A DNA stretch of 64,000 nucleotides from Duganella sp. BuS-21 (GTDB lineage: Bacteria; Pseudomonadota; Gammaproteobacteria; Burkholderiales; Burkholderiaceae_D). Location of the stretch: the NCBI GenBank assembly GCA_041874725.1, contig CP097466.1, positions 2,356,001-2,420,000 of the forward strand, in the 5' to 3' direction. The position numbers were made by a program, and so were the translations under genes. The notes below the pieces were generated by a model. It was not told the origin of the DNA. It saw only the letters and a program-made list of their open reading frames with translations, and ran no database searches. This document shows, one piece after another, positions 9,097 to 18,067 of the stretch. Position 1 is the stretch's first letter, and each line of letters starts with the position of its first letter.

Positions 9097-10973
9097 TGCC
9101 CGTGATCCGCGTCCTCACCGTGCGTGCGCGCCTGATCGTCATGGCGCTGGCGACCACCTTTGCCGCGCTGCTGCTGTGCGCCGGCGCGATGCTGGCGTAC
9201 GAGCTGACGACCTTCCGCCAGGCCTGGATCGACGACATGCAAACCCAGGCCGAAATCGTGGCCCAGGCCAGCGCGCCCGCGCTCAATTTCAACGACGCCA
9301 CCGCCGCGCACCAGAACCTGGCCTTGCTGAAAGTGCGGCCGCAGATACTGGCGGGCGCCATCTACGGCGCCGATGGCCGCCTGTTCGCCGCCTACGCCCG
9401 CTCGGCGCAGCAGAGGCCGGTGTTCCGCGACCGCCCTAGCGAGCCCGGCCACCTGATCGACGGCGACCGCCTGATGCTGTACCACGCCATCGCCGACCAG
9501 GGCGAGAAGCTGGGCACGGTGTATCTGGAGGCGCGCTATCCGGGGCGCGAGCGGCTGCTGTCCTACCTCTCGATCCTGGGCGCGGTGATGGTGTGCAGCC
9601 TGTTGCTGGCGGCGGCCGTGGCCAGCCGCTTGCAGCGCGACATCACGCAGCCGCTGGAGGCGGTGACCGCCGTGGCGCGCGAGGTGATGCGGCGGCGCGA
9701 CTTCAGCCTGCGCGTAGCCCAGCACAGCAGCGGCGAAATCGGCACCCTGGTCGACGCCTTCAACGCCATGCTGAGCGAAGTCGACCGGCGCGCCGCCGAC
9801 CTGCAGGAGGCCAACCAGATCCTGGAGCGCGAGATGACGGTACGCCAGCACGCCGAGCAGGCGCTGCTGCTGGCGGACCGGCGCAAGGACGAGTTTCTGG
9901 CGACGTTGGCGCATGAACTGCGCAACCCGCTGGCGCCGATCCGCACCTGCCTGGACATCATGCGCCTCAATCCCGGCGACCTCAACGGCATGGCGCGTTC
10001 GCGCACCATCATGGAGCGCCAGTTGCGCCAGATGATACGGCTGGTGGACGACTTGCTCGACGTCTCGCGCATCAACACCGGCAAGCTGGCGATCCGGCGC
10101 GAGCAGACGCAGCTGCAGGCGGTGGTGGAAGACGCGCTGCAGGCCGTGCGCCAGCTGGTGGAGCTGCACAACCATCAGCTGACGGTGACGATGCCCGAGC
10201 GGCCGATCATGCTGGAAGGCGATCCCACGCGGCTGACGCAGATCCTGTCCAACCTGCTCAACAACGCCGCCAAATACACCCCGCGCGGCGGCGCGATCCG
10301 GCTGACGGTGGCGCTGGAAGCAAGCCAGGTGGTGATCCGGATCAGCGACAGCGGCATCGGCATCGCCCCGGAGATGATCGACGCCATCTTCCAGATGTTC
10401 GTACAGGTCGACGCCTCGCTCGAGCGCAGCACGGCCGGGCTGGGCGTGGGCCTGTCGCTGGCGCGGCGGCTGGCGGAACTGCACGGCGGCAGCCTGGAGG
10501 CGCGCAGCGCCGGCCTGGGCGGCGGCAGCGAATTCATCCTCAAGTTGCCGTTTTCGCGACAACTGCGCCAGGCGCTGGAAGCGGCCGCGTCGCCGATGGG
10601 CGGATCGGGACGCCGGATCCTGCTGGCGGACGACAATATCGACTTCGTCGACAGCATGGGCCAGCTGCTGGCGTCCATGGGGCATACCGTGGTGGTCGGG
10701 CACGACGGCGTCGAGGCGCTGGCGGCGGCGGCCGACTTCGTGCCGGAGTATGCTTTCCTCGACATCGGCATGCCGGGCATGAACGGCTACGACCTGGCGC
10801 GCGCGCTGCGCGCGATGCCGACGCTGCAGCACACCCTGCTGATCGCCATCACCGGCTGGGGCCAGCAGAAAGATCGCGAGACGGCCGCCGAGGCCGGCTT
10901 TGACGTGCATCTGGTCAAGCCGGTGACGATCGAGCAAATCGTCGCCCAGCTGGAGCCCAAGCTGAAGACTTAG
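9096..10973 (+). CDS. Hybrid sensor histidine kinase with CHASE8-like periplasmic domain
   Basis: 625 residues from the ATG that overlaps the previous stop (TGATG). Order: transmembrane segment about 12-35; periplasmic domain about 36-152 resembling the CHASE8 sensor of YfiN-type proteins (LTTFRQAWIDDMQTQAEIVA, ALNFND); second transmembrane segment about 155-178; HAMP; HisKA with AHELRNP (His273); HATPase with NLLNNAAKY, DSGIGIAPE and GLGVGLSLA; and a receiver domain with acidic pocket ADDN (about 511-514), phosphoacceptor Asp556 in FLDIGMPGMNG and Lys in LVKP. A longer frame starts at 8892 but overlaps the YfiR gene. The output regulator is not in this operon. Confidence 0.94.
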   Translation: MPVIRVLTVRARLIVMALATTFAALLLCAGAMLAYELTTFRQAWIDDMQTQAEIVAQASAPALNFNDATAAHQNLALLKVRPQILAGAIYGADGRLFAAYARSAQQRPVFRDRPSEPGHLIDGDRLMLYHAIADQGEKLGTVYLEARYPGRERLLSYLSILGAVMVCSLLLAAAVASRLQRDITQPLEAVTAVAREVMRRRDFSLRVAQHSSGEIGTLVDAFNAMLSEVDRRAADLQEANQILEREMTVRQHAEQALLLADRRKDEFLATLAHELRNPLAPIRTCLDIMRLNPGDLNGMARSRTIMERQLRQMIRLVDDLLDVSRINTGKLAIRREQTQLQAVVEDALQAVRQLVELHNHQLTVTMPERPIMLEGDPTRLTQILSNLLNNAAKYTPRGGAIRLTVALEASQVVIRISDSGIGIAPEMIDAIFQMFVQVDASLERSTAGLGVGLSLARRLAELHGGSLEARSAGLGGGSEFILKLPFSRQLRQALEAAASPMGGSGRRILLADDNIDFVDSMGQLLASMGHTVVVGHDGVEALAAAADFVPEYAFLDIGMPGMNGYDLARALRAMPTLQHTLLIAITGWGQQKDRETAAEAGFDVHLVKPVTIEQIVAQLEPKLKT

Positions 10974-10984
10974 TGTTACTTCGG

Positions 10985-12904
10985 CTAACGAATAAAGCGC
11001 GAGTTCAGCAGGATGGTTTTGGCCTCGGGCACGAAGTAGGTGTCGGGGTAGATGGTGTAACCGGTCCACATGATCGAGTTCGCGGCGTAGCTGTCGCATG
11101 TGGGCAAGCCGCCGTCGCAGCCGGCCGGGTGCGGCACGCCCAGCGTGTGGCCGATCTCATGGGCGCCGCCGCCCGACCAGCGTATCTGGTCGAAACAGTA
11201 GGTCACGCCTTCGTCGGAGACCACGCACGGCGCGCCGCCCATGCCTTCCAGGTCCTGGCGCGGGAACATCGCCAGGCCGATCGCGCCGGCGCCCAGCCGG
11301 CCCGGCGTATCCACCTTGTGCAGGACGTCGGCGTAGACGATCCAGTCGGTGTCGGTGCGCGAGTAGTCGACGCCGCAATAATCGCGCAAGTCTTTGGCCA
11401 CCGTGCTCCAGGTATTCGTGTCGAAATAGGCAGCGGAGGCGCCGGGCAGCTGGCAGATCTTCGGTTCCACCGATTGCACGGTGAAGGTGGGGCCGCCGAG
11501 CTGGCTCTTGAACCATTGCTGCAGGTGCGCCGCCGAGGCCTGCAGCGCGCGCGACCAGCCAGCGTTGTAGGTGCGGTCGGTGGGATAGGCGTAGATGTAC
11601 TGCAATCGATTCGGATTGGCGAGCGGCACGTCGACCACCACAGCGGCCGAGGCCGTAACGCTGCCGGCGGCGCGTACCGCGCATTGGTACCGCAGACCGT
11701 TGCGCAATCCTTCCACCATGACCGGGCTGGCGGCCGCGTGGCCGTAGCGCGTTTCGCCGTTGCCGGTGCAACTGGCGAGGTAGGCCGCTGGCGCGGCGCC
11801 ATTGATGCGCGGCGGCGCGGTGAACGCCAGGAAGGCGCGACCAGCGCTGGAGGTGGCCAGGCCGGTGGCGGTGAGTGCGGTCGGCGCCGCCCAGACGGCG
11901 CCATCAGCCTTGGGCGTGACGCTCACCGCCGCCGATATCGGACCGGCGCCGACGCCATTGCTGGCCCGCACGGCGCAGGTTTGCGCCATGTCGTTCGGCA
12001 GGCCGCTGACGATCACCGGGCTGGTGGGCGCAGTGGCGCTGGTCACCACGCCGTCGCCGATGCAGACGGCGCTGTAGCTGAGCGCGACGCCGGCGCCGCT
12101 CGATGGTCCGGAGAAGGGCAGGATCGCCAGGCCATCGCCGCCGCTGGCGCCCGTGAGCTCGATGGCGCCGGGCGCGCCGGCCGGCGGCGCGGCGGCCAGC
12201 AGCGTCTGTACCAGCGTTTCCAGTAGCGGCGCCTGCGTGGCGGCGTCGGCGCTGGTGGCGACCTGTTGCAGCAGCTGGCGCACCGATTCGTTCGGCGCCA
12301 TCCCGCTGTAGGCGACGATGCGCGCCGGCGTGTCCAGCGCCGTGGTGAAGGACGACGCCAGGTCGGCCTTGACGTCGATGATGGTGATGTCGCTGGTCTG
12401 CGCCCCGGCCATGATGGACAGCGCGGCGCTGCCCCGCGTCACCAGGCCGGCGTTCAACTGCTGCACCCAGTATTCCTTGCCCAAGGTGTCCGGCGCGCGA
12501 TTGAACAGGTTTTTATAGATGGCGGTGACGAAGGTGTCGTTGTCGCCGGGGTAGAGGTCCTGCGATTCCTGGCTGGTGGCGAAGCCGTCGATGGTCTGGC
12601 GGATGACGGGATTGGCGCCATAGGCCTCGCTGAAACCGGCCAAGGTGATGGGCAGGCTGTTGGCGGCGAAGGTTTGCGCGTAATAACTCAAGCCGGCGGG
12701 GTCGGCGGGACGGCCGAAATAGCCGACGTAGATCATTTGCACCAGCCGGTGGTAATCCTTGGCAACGGGCAGCAAGACCGGGCCGGTCGTCAGGCCCATC
12801 CGTTTGGCGGCGGCCGCGGGTGCCGGGCTATCGCCACCGCCGCCGCAGGCGCTGAGCAGAACGAGCGGGAGCAGGATGCCAGCCAGGGTGCGCTTCGATG
12901 CCAT
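10985..12904 (-). CDS. Secreted lipoprotein with DUF4214, Fn3-like repeats and a zincin protease domain
   Basis: 639 residues from the ATG at 12904 (GAGG upstream). Lipobox LLSAC gives a lipid-anchored N-terminus followed by a Gly/Ser linker. Residues about 45-210 match DUF4214 (FGRPADPAGLSYYAQTF, NLFNRAPDTLGKEYW). Two Fn3-like repeats follow, each with a 'VIVSGLPNDMAQTCAVRA' type strand. The C-terminal about 200 residues are a metalloprotease with HEIGHTLGVPH, the extended zinc motif HExxHxxGxxH, and several cysteines that may form disulfides. It is predicted to cut proteins outside the cell. It is convergent with the hybrid kinase operon. Confidence 0.87.
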   Translation of the reverse strand: MASKRTLAGILLPLVLLSACGGGGDSPAPAAAAKRMGLTTGPVLLPVAKDYHRLVQMIYVGYFGRPADPAGLSYYAQTFAANSLPITLAGFSEAYGANPVIRQTIDGFATSQESQDLYPGDNDTFVTAIYKNLFNRAPDTLGKEYWVQQLNAGLVTRGSAALSIMAGAQTSDITIIDVKADLASSFTTALDTPARIVAYSGMAPNESVRQLLQQVATSADAATQAPLLETLVQTLLAAAPPAGAPGAIELTGASGGDGLAILPFSGPSSGAGVALSYSAVCIGDGVVTSATAPTSPVIVSGLPNDMAQTCAVRASNGVGAGPISAAVSVTPKADGAVWAAPTALTATGLATSSAGRAFLAFTAPPRINGAAPAAYLASCTGNGETRYGHAAASPVMVEGLRNGLRYQCAVRAAGSVTASAAVVVDVPLANPNRLQYIYAYPTDRTYNAGWSRALQASAAHLQQWFKSQLGGPTFTVQSVEPKICQLPGASAAYFDTNTWSTVAKDLRDYCGVDYSRTDTDWIVYADVLHKVDTPGRLGAGAIGLAMFPRQDLEGMGGAPCVVSDEGVTYCFDQIRWSGGGAHEIGHTLGVPHPAGCDGGLPTCDSYAANSIMWTGYTIYPDTYFVPEAKTILLNSRFIR

Positions 12905-13036
12905 AGGAACCTCAATGCAGGGTTTGAATGATGCAAGAATAACATTTTCGCCATGACCCGTCATCGCCCGGACGGGTGATCTTTCTCAACCGCCACACCT
13001 CGCGGTATGATGTGAATTCAACTTTTCTTAGAGGGC

Positions 13037-13249
13037 ATGATGGCAAACGATTGGGACTGGAATCCGGAAAAGCAAAAAAGCATCGTGGTGCAGCAGGTCG
13101 ATGCGATTGCGGTGTACACCAATGTGCGCGGCGAGATCGTCATCCGCCAGCAAGGGCAGCAGGGCGAGGACGACGCCATCGTCGCCTTCCCGCGCAGCTA
13201 TGCCGCGACCATCATCGCGGCCCTGAACACCGAGGCCGGCAAGTCCTAG
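13037..13249 (+). CDS. Small hypothetical protein
   Basis: 70 residues. GAGGG precedes two adjacent ATGs (13037 and 13040); the second has slightly better spacing. No signal peptide or membrane segment. The sequence is acidic and beta-rich (KSIVVQQVDAIAVYTNVRGEIVIRQQ), ending in a helix (YAATIIAALNTEAGK). I do not recognise a family. Codon use matches the neighbours and the ribosome site is clear, so it is probably expressed. Confidence 0.65.
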   Translation: MMANDWDWNPEKQKSIVVQQVDAIAVYTNVRGEIVIRQQGQQGEDDAIVAFPRSYAATIIAALNTEAGKS

Positions 13250-13350
13250 GGCAAAAAAGCTTGTGCACGGATTATCGGGAAACGCGGTTTGGACCTTCCG
13301 GAAGCCACTGGGCGCCACGCTGCACTTATGGGCCTGCGTGCCATGCAGTT

Positions 13351-13421
13351 GGCCCTCTCGGGGTGCTCAGGATGAATACTCGTTGGCGGCTCAACAGTTG
13401 TGCGGGTTGGGGTGGTGCCGC
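13351..13421 (-). repeat. Diverged copy (C) of a dispersed intergenic repeat
   Basis: Read on the minus strand it has GCGGCACC, 7 bases, CCCGCACA, as do the copies at 52100 and 63244 with exactly the same spacer. Downstream parts are diverged, with GAGCACCCCGAGAGGG in place of the CAGACCCC core. This is the least well preserved of the three. Confidence 0.5.
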
Positions 13422-13512
13422 GTGCTTTTAATGCTTCCAGCAAGGTCAAGCCCCATGCCCAACCTGTTCCCGGGGTATGATCATGACCATAGATAGTTAG
13501 TTAAAGTAAACG

Positions 13513-13540
13513 ATGGTATCAGGCGCTGGCGCTTTACCAT
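13513..13540. promoter_or_regulatory. Inverted repeat upstream of the STAND regulator
   Basis: ATGGTA and TACCAT flank a GGCGCTGGCGC centre, in an AT-rich stretch about 105 bp before the regulator's start. It could be an operator or simply a hairpin; nothing else supports either reading. Confidence 0.35.
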
Positions 13541-13644
13541 AATTAACCTTTCTTTACTCGTGATGGCGCTCCCACTTCTGGTATGTTGCGCCTTTGCTTG
13601 CGGCCGCTCTAGAATCAAGCCACCATCTTCGACCAGGATTTCCG

Positions 13645-16512
13645 ATGTACACCGGCAGCGATCATGCGATGTCACCCCGGGATCGGGAATACACCTTTGC
13701 TTCCTTCCGTTTCATCCCCTCCCTACACCTGTTGTTGCTTCACGATGCGCCGCTGCGGCTGGGCGGGCGCGCGCTCGACATCCTGACCGTCCTGATCGAA
13801 CGCGCCGGTGAACTGGTGACCAAAAAGGAGTTGATCGCCGCCGCCTGGCCCAACAGCGTGGTCGAGGACAGCAACCTCAAGGTCCACGTTGCCGCGCTGC
13901 GGCGCGCGCTGGAATCGGGCATGGAGGGGAACGCCCATATCGCCACAGTCAGCGGACGCGGCTATCGCTTCGTGGCGCCCGTCAGTTGCCGCCAGGGCGA
14001 TGCAGCGCTTGCCACGACGCCGGGTGCGGCCTTGCCGGTGCATCAGTTGCCGGCGCCGGTGACGCGCATGCTGGGCCGGGCGCCGGCCGTCACCGCGTTG
14101 TTGCAGATGCTGGGGCAGCATCGCCTGGTCAGCATCGTCGGACCGGGCGGCATCGGCAAGACCACGCTGGTGGTGGCGCTGGCCGAGGCGTGCCATCAGC
14201 AAACCGGCTCGGAGCTCTGCTTTGTCGATCTCAGTCCCGTGTCCGATGCCCGCTTTGTCGCCAGTGCGCTGGCCTCGGCGCTTGGCCTGGCCGCCAACAC
14301 CGACGACGGCGGGCAGGCACTGATCGCCGGACTGCGCGGACGCCGCCTGCTGCTGGTGCTCGATAGCTGCGAACACGTGGTGGAGACGGCGGCGGTGCTG
14401 GCGGCGCGCATCGTCAGTGGTGCGCCGGGCGTGACGGTGCTGGCCACCAGCCGCGAGCCGCTGCGCGCGGCCGGCGAGCTGGTGCATCGCCTGGCGCCGC
14501 TCGACTATCCGCCCACGGCCGGCGCGGCGATCACGGCGCACCAGGCGCTGGCGTTTCCGGCGGTCCAGCTGTTCGCCGAGCGCGCGGCGGAATGCCTGGA
14601 GGGCTACCGGTTGTCCGATGCCGACGCGTCGGCCGTGGCGGAGATTTGCCGCCGTCTGGAAGGCAATGCGCTGGCCATCGAATTGGCGGCCATGCGCATC
14701 GACGCCTTCGGCGCGCGGGAACTGGCGGCGCGCCTCGACGATCGCTTCCGGCTGCTCAAGCGCGGACGCCGCAGCGCCCAGCCGCGCCACTCCACACTGG
14801 CCGCCGCGCTCGACTGGAGCTATGCATTCCTGCCGCCGGACGAAGCCGCGCTGCTGCGCCAGCTGTCGCTGTTTGCCGGCGCCTTCACGCTCGACGCCGC
14901 CATCGGCCTGTGCGCCGTCGCGCCCGCCGATACGGGCATGCTGGTGGACGCGCTGGCCAACCTGGTCGCCAAGTCCATGCTGTCGGCCGATGTCGGCGGC
15001 GCCGTGGTGACCTACCGCCTGCTCGACACCACCAAGGCCTATGCGTTGGACAAGCTGGACCAGTGCGGCGAGATGGACGCCATGCGGCGGCGTCACGCGG
15101 AGTTTCATCGCCAGGCGCTGACTGCCGCGACGCTGGCAGGCGGGCAACTGTCTGCTGCCGACTGGCTGGCCGCGCATGGCCGCAGCCTCGACGACGTGCG
15201 TCACGCACTGGCCTGGGCCTACGCGCCGGCCGGTGATGTAGAACTCGGCGTGGCGCTGACGGTGGCGGCGATCCCGCTGTGGATGCAACTGTCGCTGCTG
15301 GAAGAATGCCGCCTCGGCGTCGAGCGCGCCCTGGCCGGCGCGCACGCAGCCGGCGACGAAATGCAACTGCGCGCGGCCTTGGGCGCGGCCATCCTGTATG
15401 CACGCGGACCGGTGGCGGAAACCATGCAGGCCTGGACCCGGGTGCTGGCGCTGGCCGAGCAGCTCGACGACCAGGACTACCGGCTGCGCGCCATGTGGGG
15501 CATGGCGGTCTACAGCAGTTACGCCGGCGACGACGATGCGGTGCTGGCACTGGGCGACCAGGTGCGCAGCATCGCCGCCAGTGGCAGTGGCGCGCACTTC
15601 GCCGCGTTCAGCCTGGAGCGCCTGATCGCCACGGCCTTGCATTACGGCGGCGAGCAGACGGCCGCGCGCTGCCGGCTGGAGCAGTTGCTGGCGCAGTCGG
15701 TCCCGCCTGTACAGCGACTGGCGATGGCGGGTTTTCACCTGGACCAGCGCAGTGCGCTGCTCGGCACGCTGGCCAATGTGCTGTGGCTGCAAGGCTACCC
15801 GGACCAGGCGATGCGCACCATCAACGCCGCGCTGGCGGAGGTACGCGCGGCCGATCACGCGCCGTCGCTGCTGCATGTGCTGGCCCACGCCGCCTTTCCG
15901 GTGATGCTGCACCTTGGCGACCATGCGGCCGCCGAGCGTCTGCTGGATGAGTTGTCGGGCCAGCTCGACAAGCTGGCCTTGCCGCTGTGGGATTCGCTGT
16001 TGCGCTGCCTGCGCGCCGTGCTGCAGGTGCGGCGCGGCGACGCCGCCGGCGTGCCGCTGCTGTGCGCGGCGCTCGATGAACGGCGCGCCAGCCAGTTTCA
16101 TCTGCGCGTGAACAGCTACCAGGGAACGCTGGCGGCGGCCCTGGGGAAACAGGGCCGTCGCAGCGAGGGATTGCTGGTGGTCGACCAGGCCTTGGCATCG
16201 TGCGAACGCGGCCTTGAGCGCTGGTATCACGCCGAGCTATTGCGGATCAAGGGCGAGCTGCTGGAGCCGGAGCAGCCTGCTGCTGCCGCACAGCTTTACC
16301 GTCAGGCGCTGGCGGTGGCGCGCCGGCAGGATGCGCTGTCGTGGCAGCTGCGTGCGGCGATGAGCCTGGCGCAGTCGGCCCCGCCCGGCCCGGAGGTCGC
16401 GGCGGCACGCCAGCTGCTGGCGTCGGTGTACCAGCGTTTTGGCGACGGGTACGACAGTGCCGACCTGCGCCAGGCCCAGGCCCTGCTGCAAAGTCAAGCC
16501 AGCGCAGGATAG
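13645..16512 (+). CDS. Winged-helix / STAND-ATPase transcriptional regulator
   Basis: 955 residues from the ATG at 13645 (AGGA at 6 bases). Residues about 17-113 are an OmpR-type winged helix (LTVLIERAGELVTKKELIAAAWP, then LRRALESG, ending GRGYRFVAPV). An NB-ARC-like ATPase follows: Walker A GPGGIGKTT at about 166-173, Walker B LLLVLDSCEH, and VLATSREPL. The remaining 500 or so residues are alanine-rich helical repeats of TPR type, probably the signal-sensing part. Such proteins are usually one-component regulators that oligomerise with ATP. The 3' end overlaps the convergent reductase gene by 19 bp. Target genes unknown. Confidence 0.88.
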   Translation: MYTGSDHAMSPRDREYTFASFRFIPSLHLLLLHDAPLRLGGRALDILTVLIERAGELVTKKELIAAAWPNSVVEDSNLKVHVAALRRALESGMEGNAHIATVSGRGYRFVAPVSCRQGDAALATTPGAALPVHQLPAPVTRMLGRAPAVTALLQMLGQHRLVSIVGPGGIGKTTLVVALAEACHQQTGSELCFVDLSPVSDARFVASALASALGLAANTDDGGQALIAGLRGRRLLLVLDSCEHVVETAAVLAARIVSGAPGVTVLATSREPLRAAGELVHRLAPLDYPPTAGAAITAHQALAFPAVQLFAERAAECLEGYRLSDADASAVAEICRRLEGNALAIELAAMRIDAFGARELAARLDDRFRLLKRGRRSAQPRHSTLAAALDWSYAFLPPDEAALLRQLSLFAGAFTLDAAIGLCAVAPADTGMLVDALANLVAKSMLSADVGGAVVTYRLLDTTKAYALDKLDQCGEMDAMRRRHAEFHRQALTAATLAGGQLSAADWLAAHGRSLDDVRHALAWAYAPAGDVELGVALTVAAIPLWMQLSLLEECRLGVERALAGAHAAGDEMQLRAALGAAILYARGPVAETMQAWTRVLALAEQLDDQDYRLRAMWGMAVYSSYAGDDDAVLALGDQVRSIAASGSGAHFAAFSLERLIATALHYGGEQTAARCRLEQLLAQSVPPVQRLAMAGFHLDQRSALLGTLANVLWLQGYPDQAMRTINAALAEVRAADHAPSLLHVLAHAAFPVMLHLGDHAAAERLLDELSGQLDKLALPLWDSLLRCLRAVLQVRRGDAAGVPLLCAALDERRASQFHLRVNSYQGTLAAALGKQGRRSEGLLVVDQALASCERGLERWYHAELLRIKGELLEPEQPAAAAQLYRQALAVARRQDALSWQLRAAMSLAQSAPPGPEVAAARQLLASVYQRFGDGYDSADLRQAQALLQSQASAG

Positions 16513-17591
16513 TCGGTGTAGCCTGCCGCGCCGCCGCCGTAGAAGGTGGCATGATCGGCCTCCGCCAGCGGTGCATCGCGGCGCAGGCGCTGCACCAGGT
16601 CCGGGTTGGCGATGAAGGGACGGCCGAAGGCGATCATGTCGGCGTGGCCCGAGGCGACGGCTTCCATGGCCATCTCGCGGTCGTAGCTGTTGTTGGCGAT
16701 GTAGCGGCCGCCGAACTTGGCGTGCAGGCGCATGAAGTCGAAATCGCCGGCGCCGTTGTCGCCGCGCGTCTGGCCTTCCACGCAGTGCAGATAGGCCAGG
16801 TCGAGCTTGCCCAGCTGTTCGGCCAGGTAGAAGTAGGTGGCTTGCGGATCGCTGTCGAGCGGCGTGTCGCCGACCGCGCGGGTGATCGGCGACAGGCGCA
16901 CGCCGACGCGGCCGGCGCCCCAGATCTCGGCCACAGCGGTCACCACTTCGATCGGCAGGCGGGTGCGGTTCTTGACCGGGCCGCCGTACTGGTCGGTGCG
17001 CTGGTTGGTGCTGTCGCGGATAAATTGCTCCAGCAGGTAGCAGTTGGCCGCGTGGATCTCGACGCCGTCGAAGCCGGCTTCGCGCGCGCAGCGCGCGGCA
17101 TGGCGGTAGTCGGCCAGAAGGCGCGCAATTTCGTCGGTTTCCAATGCGCGCGGCATCGAAGGGCGTTCGACGGTCTGGCTTTCCAGGAACACCTGCTCGC
17201 CGGCCTGGATGGCCGAGGGCGCCACCGGTGCGGCACCGTTTTCCTGCAGCGATACGTGCGACATGCGGCCGACGTGCCACAGCTGGCAGACGATCTTGCC
17301 GCCGGCTTCATGGACCGCATCGGTGATCTTGCGCCATGCCGCAATGTGGGTGCGGGTGTAAATGCCGGGCGTGAAGGCGTAGCCGCGACCCTCGCGCGAG
17401 ATATTGGTGGCTTCGCTGATGATCAGCCCGGCCGAGGCGCGCTGGCGATAGTACTCGACGGCGAGCGGCGAGTGCACGCCGTCCATGTCGGCGCGCGAGC
17501 GGGTCAGCGGCGCCATGACGATGCGGTTGGCGACTTCGATGTCGCCGATGCTCAGCGGCGCAAACAGATTGGGTAGGACGTTGGTGGACAT
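16494..17591 (-). CDS. Alkene reductase, old yellow enzyme family (NemA-like)
   Basis: 365 residues, the normal length for FMN-dependent ene-reductases that use NAD(P)H to reduce electron-poor double bonds or nitro esters. Visible: N-terminal LFAPLSIGDIEVANRIVMAPLTRSRA (FMN site), the substrate-binding pair in HAANCYLLEQF, the family stretch NQRTDQYGG, and FMN-phosphate binding GRPFIANPDLV. Most relatives have HGANGYLL; here both glycines are changed (HAANCYLL), but the His and Asn are kept. Three phased GTTA repeats lie upstream. The 3' end overlaps the regulator gene on the other strand. Confidence 0.93.
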   Translation of the reverse strand: MSTNVLPNLFAPLSIGDIEVANRIVMAPLTRSRADMDGVHSPLAVEYYRQRASAGLIISEATNISREGRGYAFTPGIYTRTHIAAWRKITDAVHEAGGKIVCQLWHVGRMSHVSLQENGAAPVAPSAIQAGEQVFLESQTVERPSMPRALETDEIARLLADYRHAARCAREAGFDGVEIHAANCYLLEQFIRDSTNQRTDQYGGPVKNRTRLPIEVVTAVAEIWGAGRVGVRLSPITRAVGDTPLDSDPQATYFYLAEQLGKLDLAYLHCVEGQTRGDNGAGDFDFMRLHAKFGGRYIANNSYDREMAMEAVASGHADMIAFGRPFIANPDLVQRLRRDAPLAEADHATFYGGGAAGYTDYPALA

Positions 17592-17650
17592 GATTGCTTC
17601 CGTAAAAATTGGTGATGAAGCAGGTTAGCACCGCGCCTTTTGGATCAATA

Positions 17651-17680
17651 GTTAATCCTGGTTAATTGGGGTTAGGCGCC
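17651..17680. promoter_or_regulatory. Three 10-bp-phased direct repeats upstream of the ene-reductase
   Basis: GTTAATCCTG, GTTAATTGGG and GTTAGGCGCC follow each other at exactly 10 bp, one helical turn, about 60 bp before the reductase start. This spacing fits a regulator binding along one face of DNA. No regulator gene is adjacent. Confidence 0.4.
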
Positions 17681-17726
17681 GCGCTGTGGTATTATTTATT
17701 GATTAGGGGTCCTATTTATATCGATC

Positions 17727-17990
17727 ATGAACTGCATTGCTCTGTATCACGTTGGATTTGAAGATCTCGGCACTTTTGCAGCGCCGCTGGAGGCGCGCGG
17801 GTACCGGATCACGTATCAGCACGCGGGCACGCCGCTGACCGAGGCGCAGTGGCGCGATACCGAACTGGTGGTCGTGCTGGGCGGGCCGATCGGGGTGAAC
17901 GACACGGCGCTGTATCCGTGGTTGACCGGCCATGCGCTGGAGTTGCAGCAGACCGGCGTCGACCTGTATCGCCTGCGCCTGCGGGAGTGA
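17727..17990 (+). pseudogene. N-terminal fragment of a class-I glutamine amidotransferase
   Basis: 87 residues. The first 65 or so match the start of GATase-1 family proteins (LEARGYRITYQHAG, ELVVVLGGPIGVNDTALYPWL). Full-length relatives then continue for another 150 residues with the nucleophile GxCLG(A/H)Q. Here the frame ends with an unrelated tail (DLYRLRLRE) and no catalytic Cys-His-Glu follows in any frame before the next gene. It is best read as a decayed remnant; expression as a non-catalytic small protein cannot be excluded. Confidence 0.75.
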
Positions 17991-18067
17991 GCAGTCAACA
18001 GTGTTTAACCTGAAACGATATCGCATTTACACTAGGCTTGACCCTATTGGCTAGAGGATGCGACGAC

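Larger units (their letters stand above)
13250..13644. other. 395-bp intergenic region without a convincing gene
   Basis: No frame here has both a plausible start and family-like protein. It contains a diverged copy of a dispersed repeat (13351-13421, reverse orientation) and, nearer the downstream regulator gene, an AT-rich stretch with an inverted repeat (13513-13540). The AT-rich part is the likely promoter region of that regulator. Confidence 0.6.

Noticed and set aside
9069..11099. Long minus-strand open frame opposite the hybrid kinase (676 codons)
   Set aside because: It is the mirror of a high-GC coding region; its protein is rich in His, Arg, Gln and Ala, with no domains, while the plus strand has every kinase motif.
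13263..13496. 77-codon frame in the 13.3-kb gap
   Set aside because: Overlaps the repeat copy; no ribosome site and no family.
13723..16230. 835-codon minus-strand open frame opposite the STAND regulator
   Set aside because: Same artefact: low-complexity His/Gln/Arg composition and no motifs; the plus strand shows winged helix and Walker motifs.
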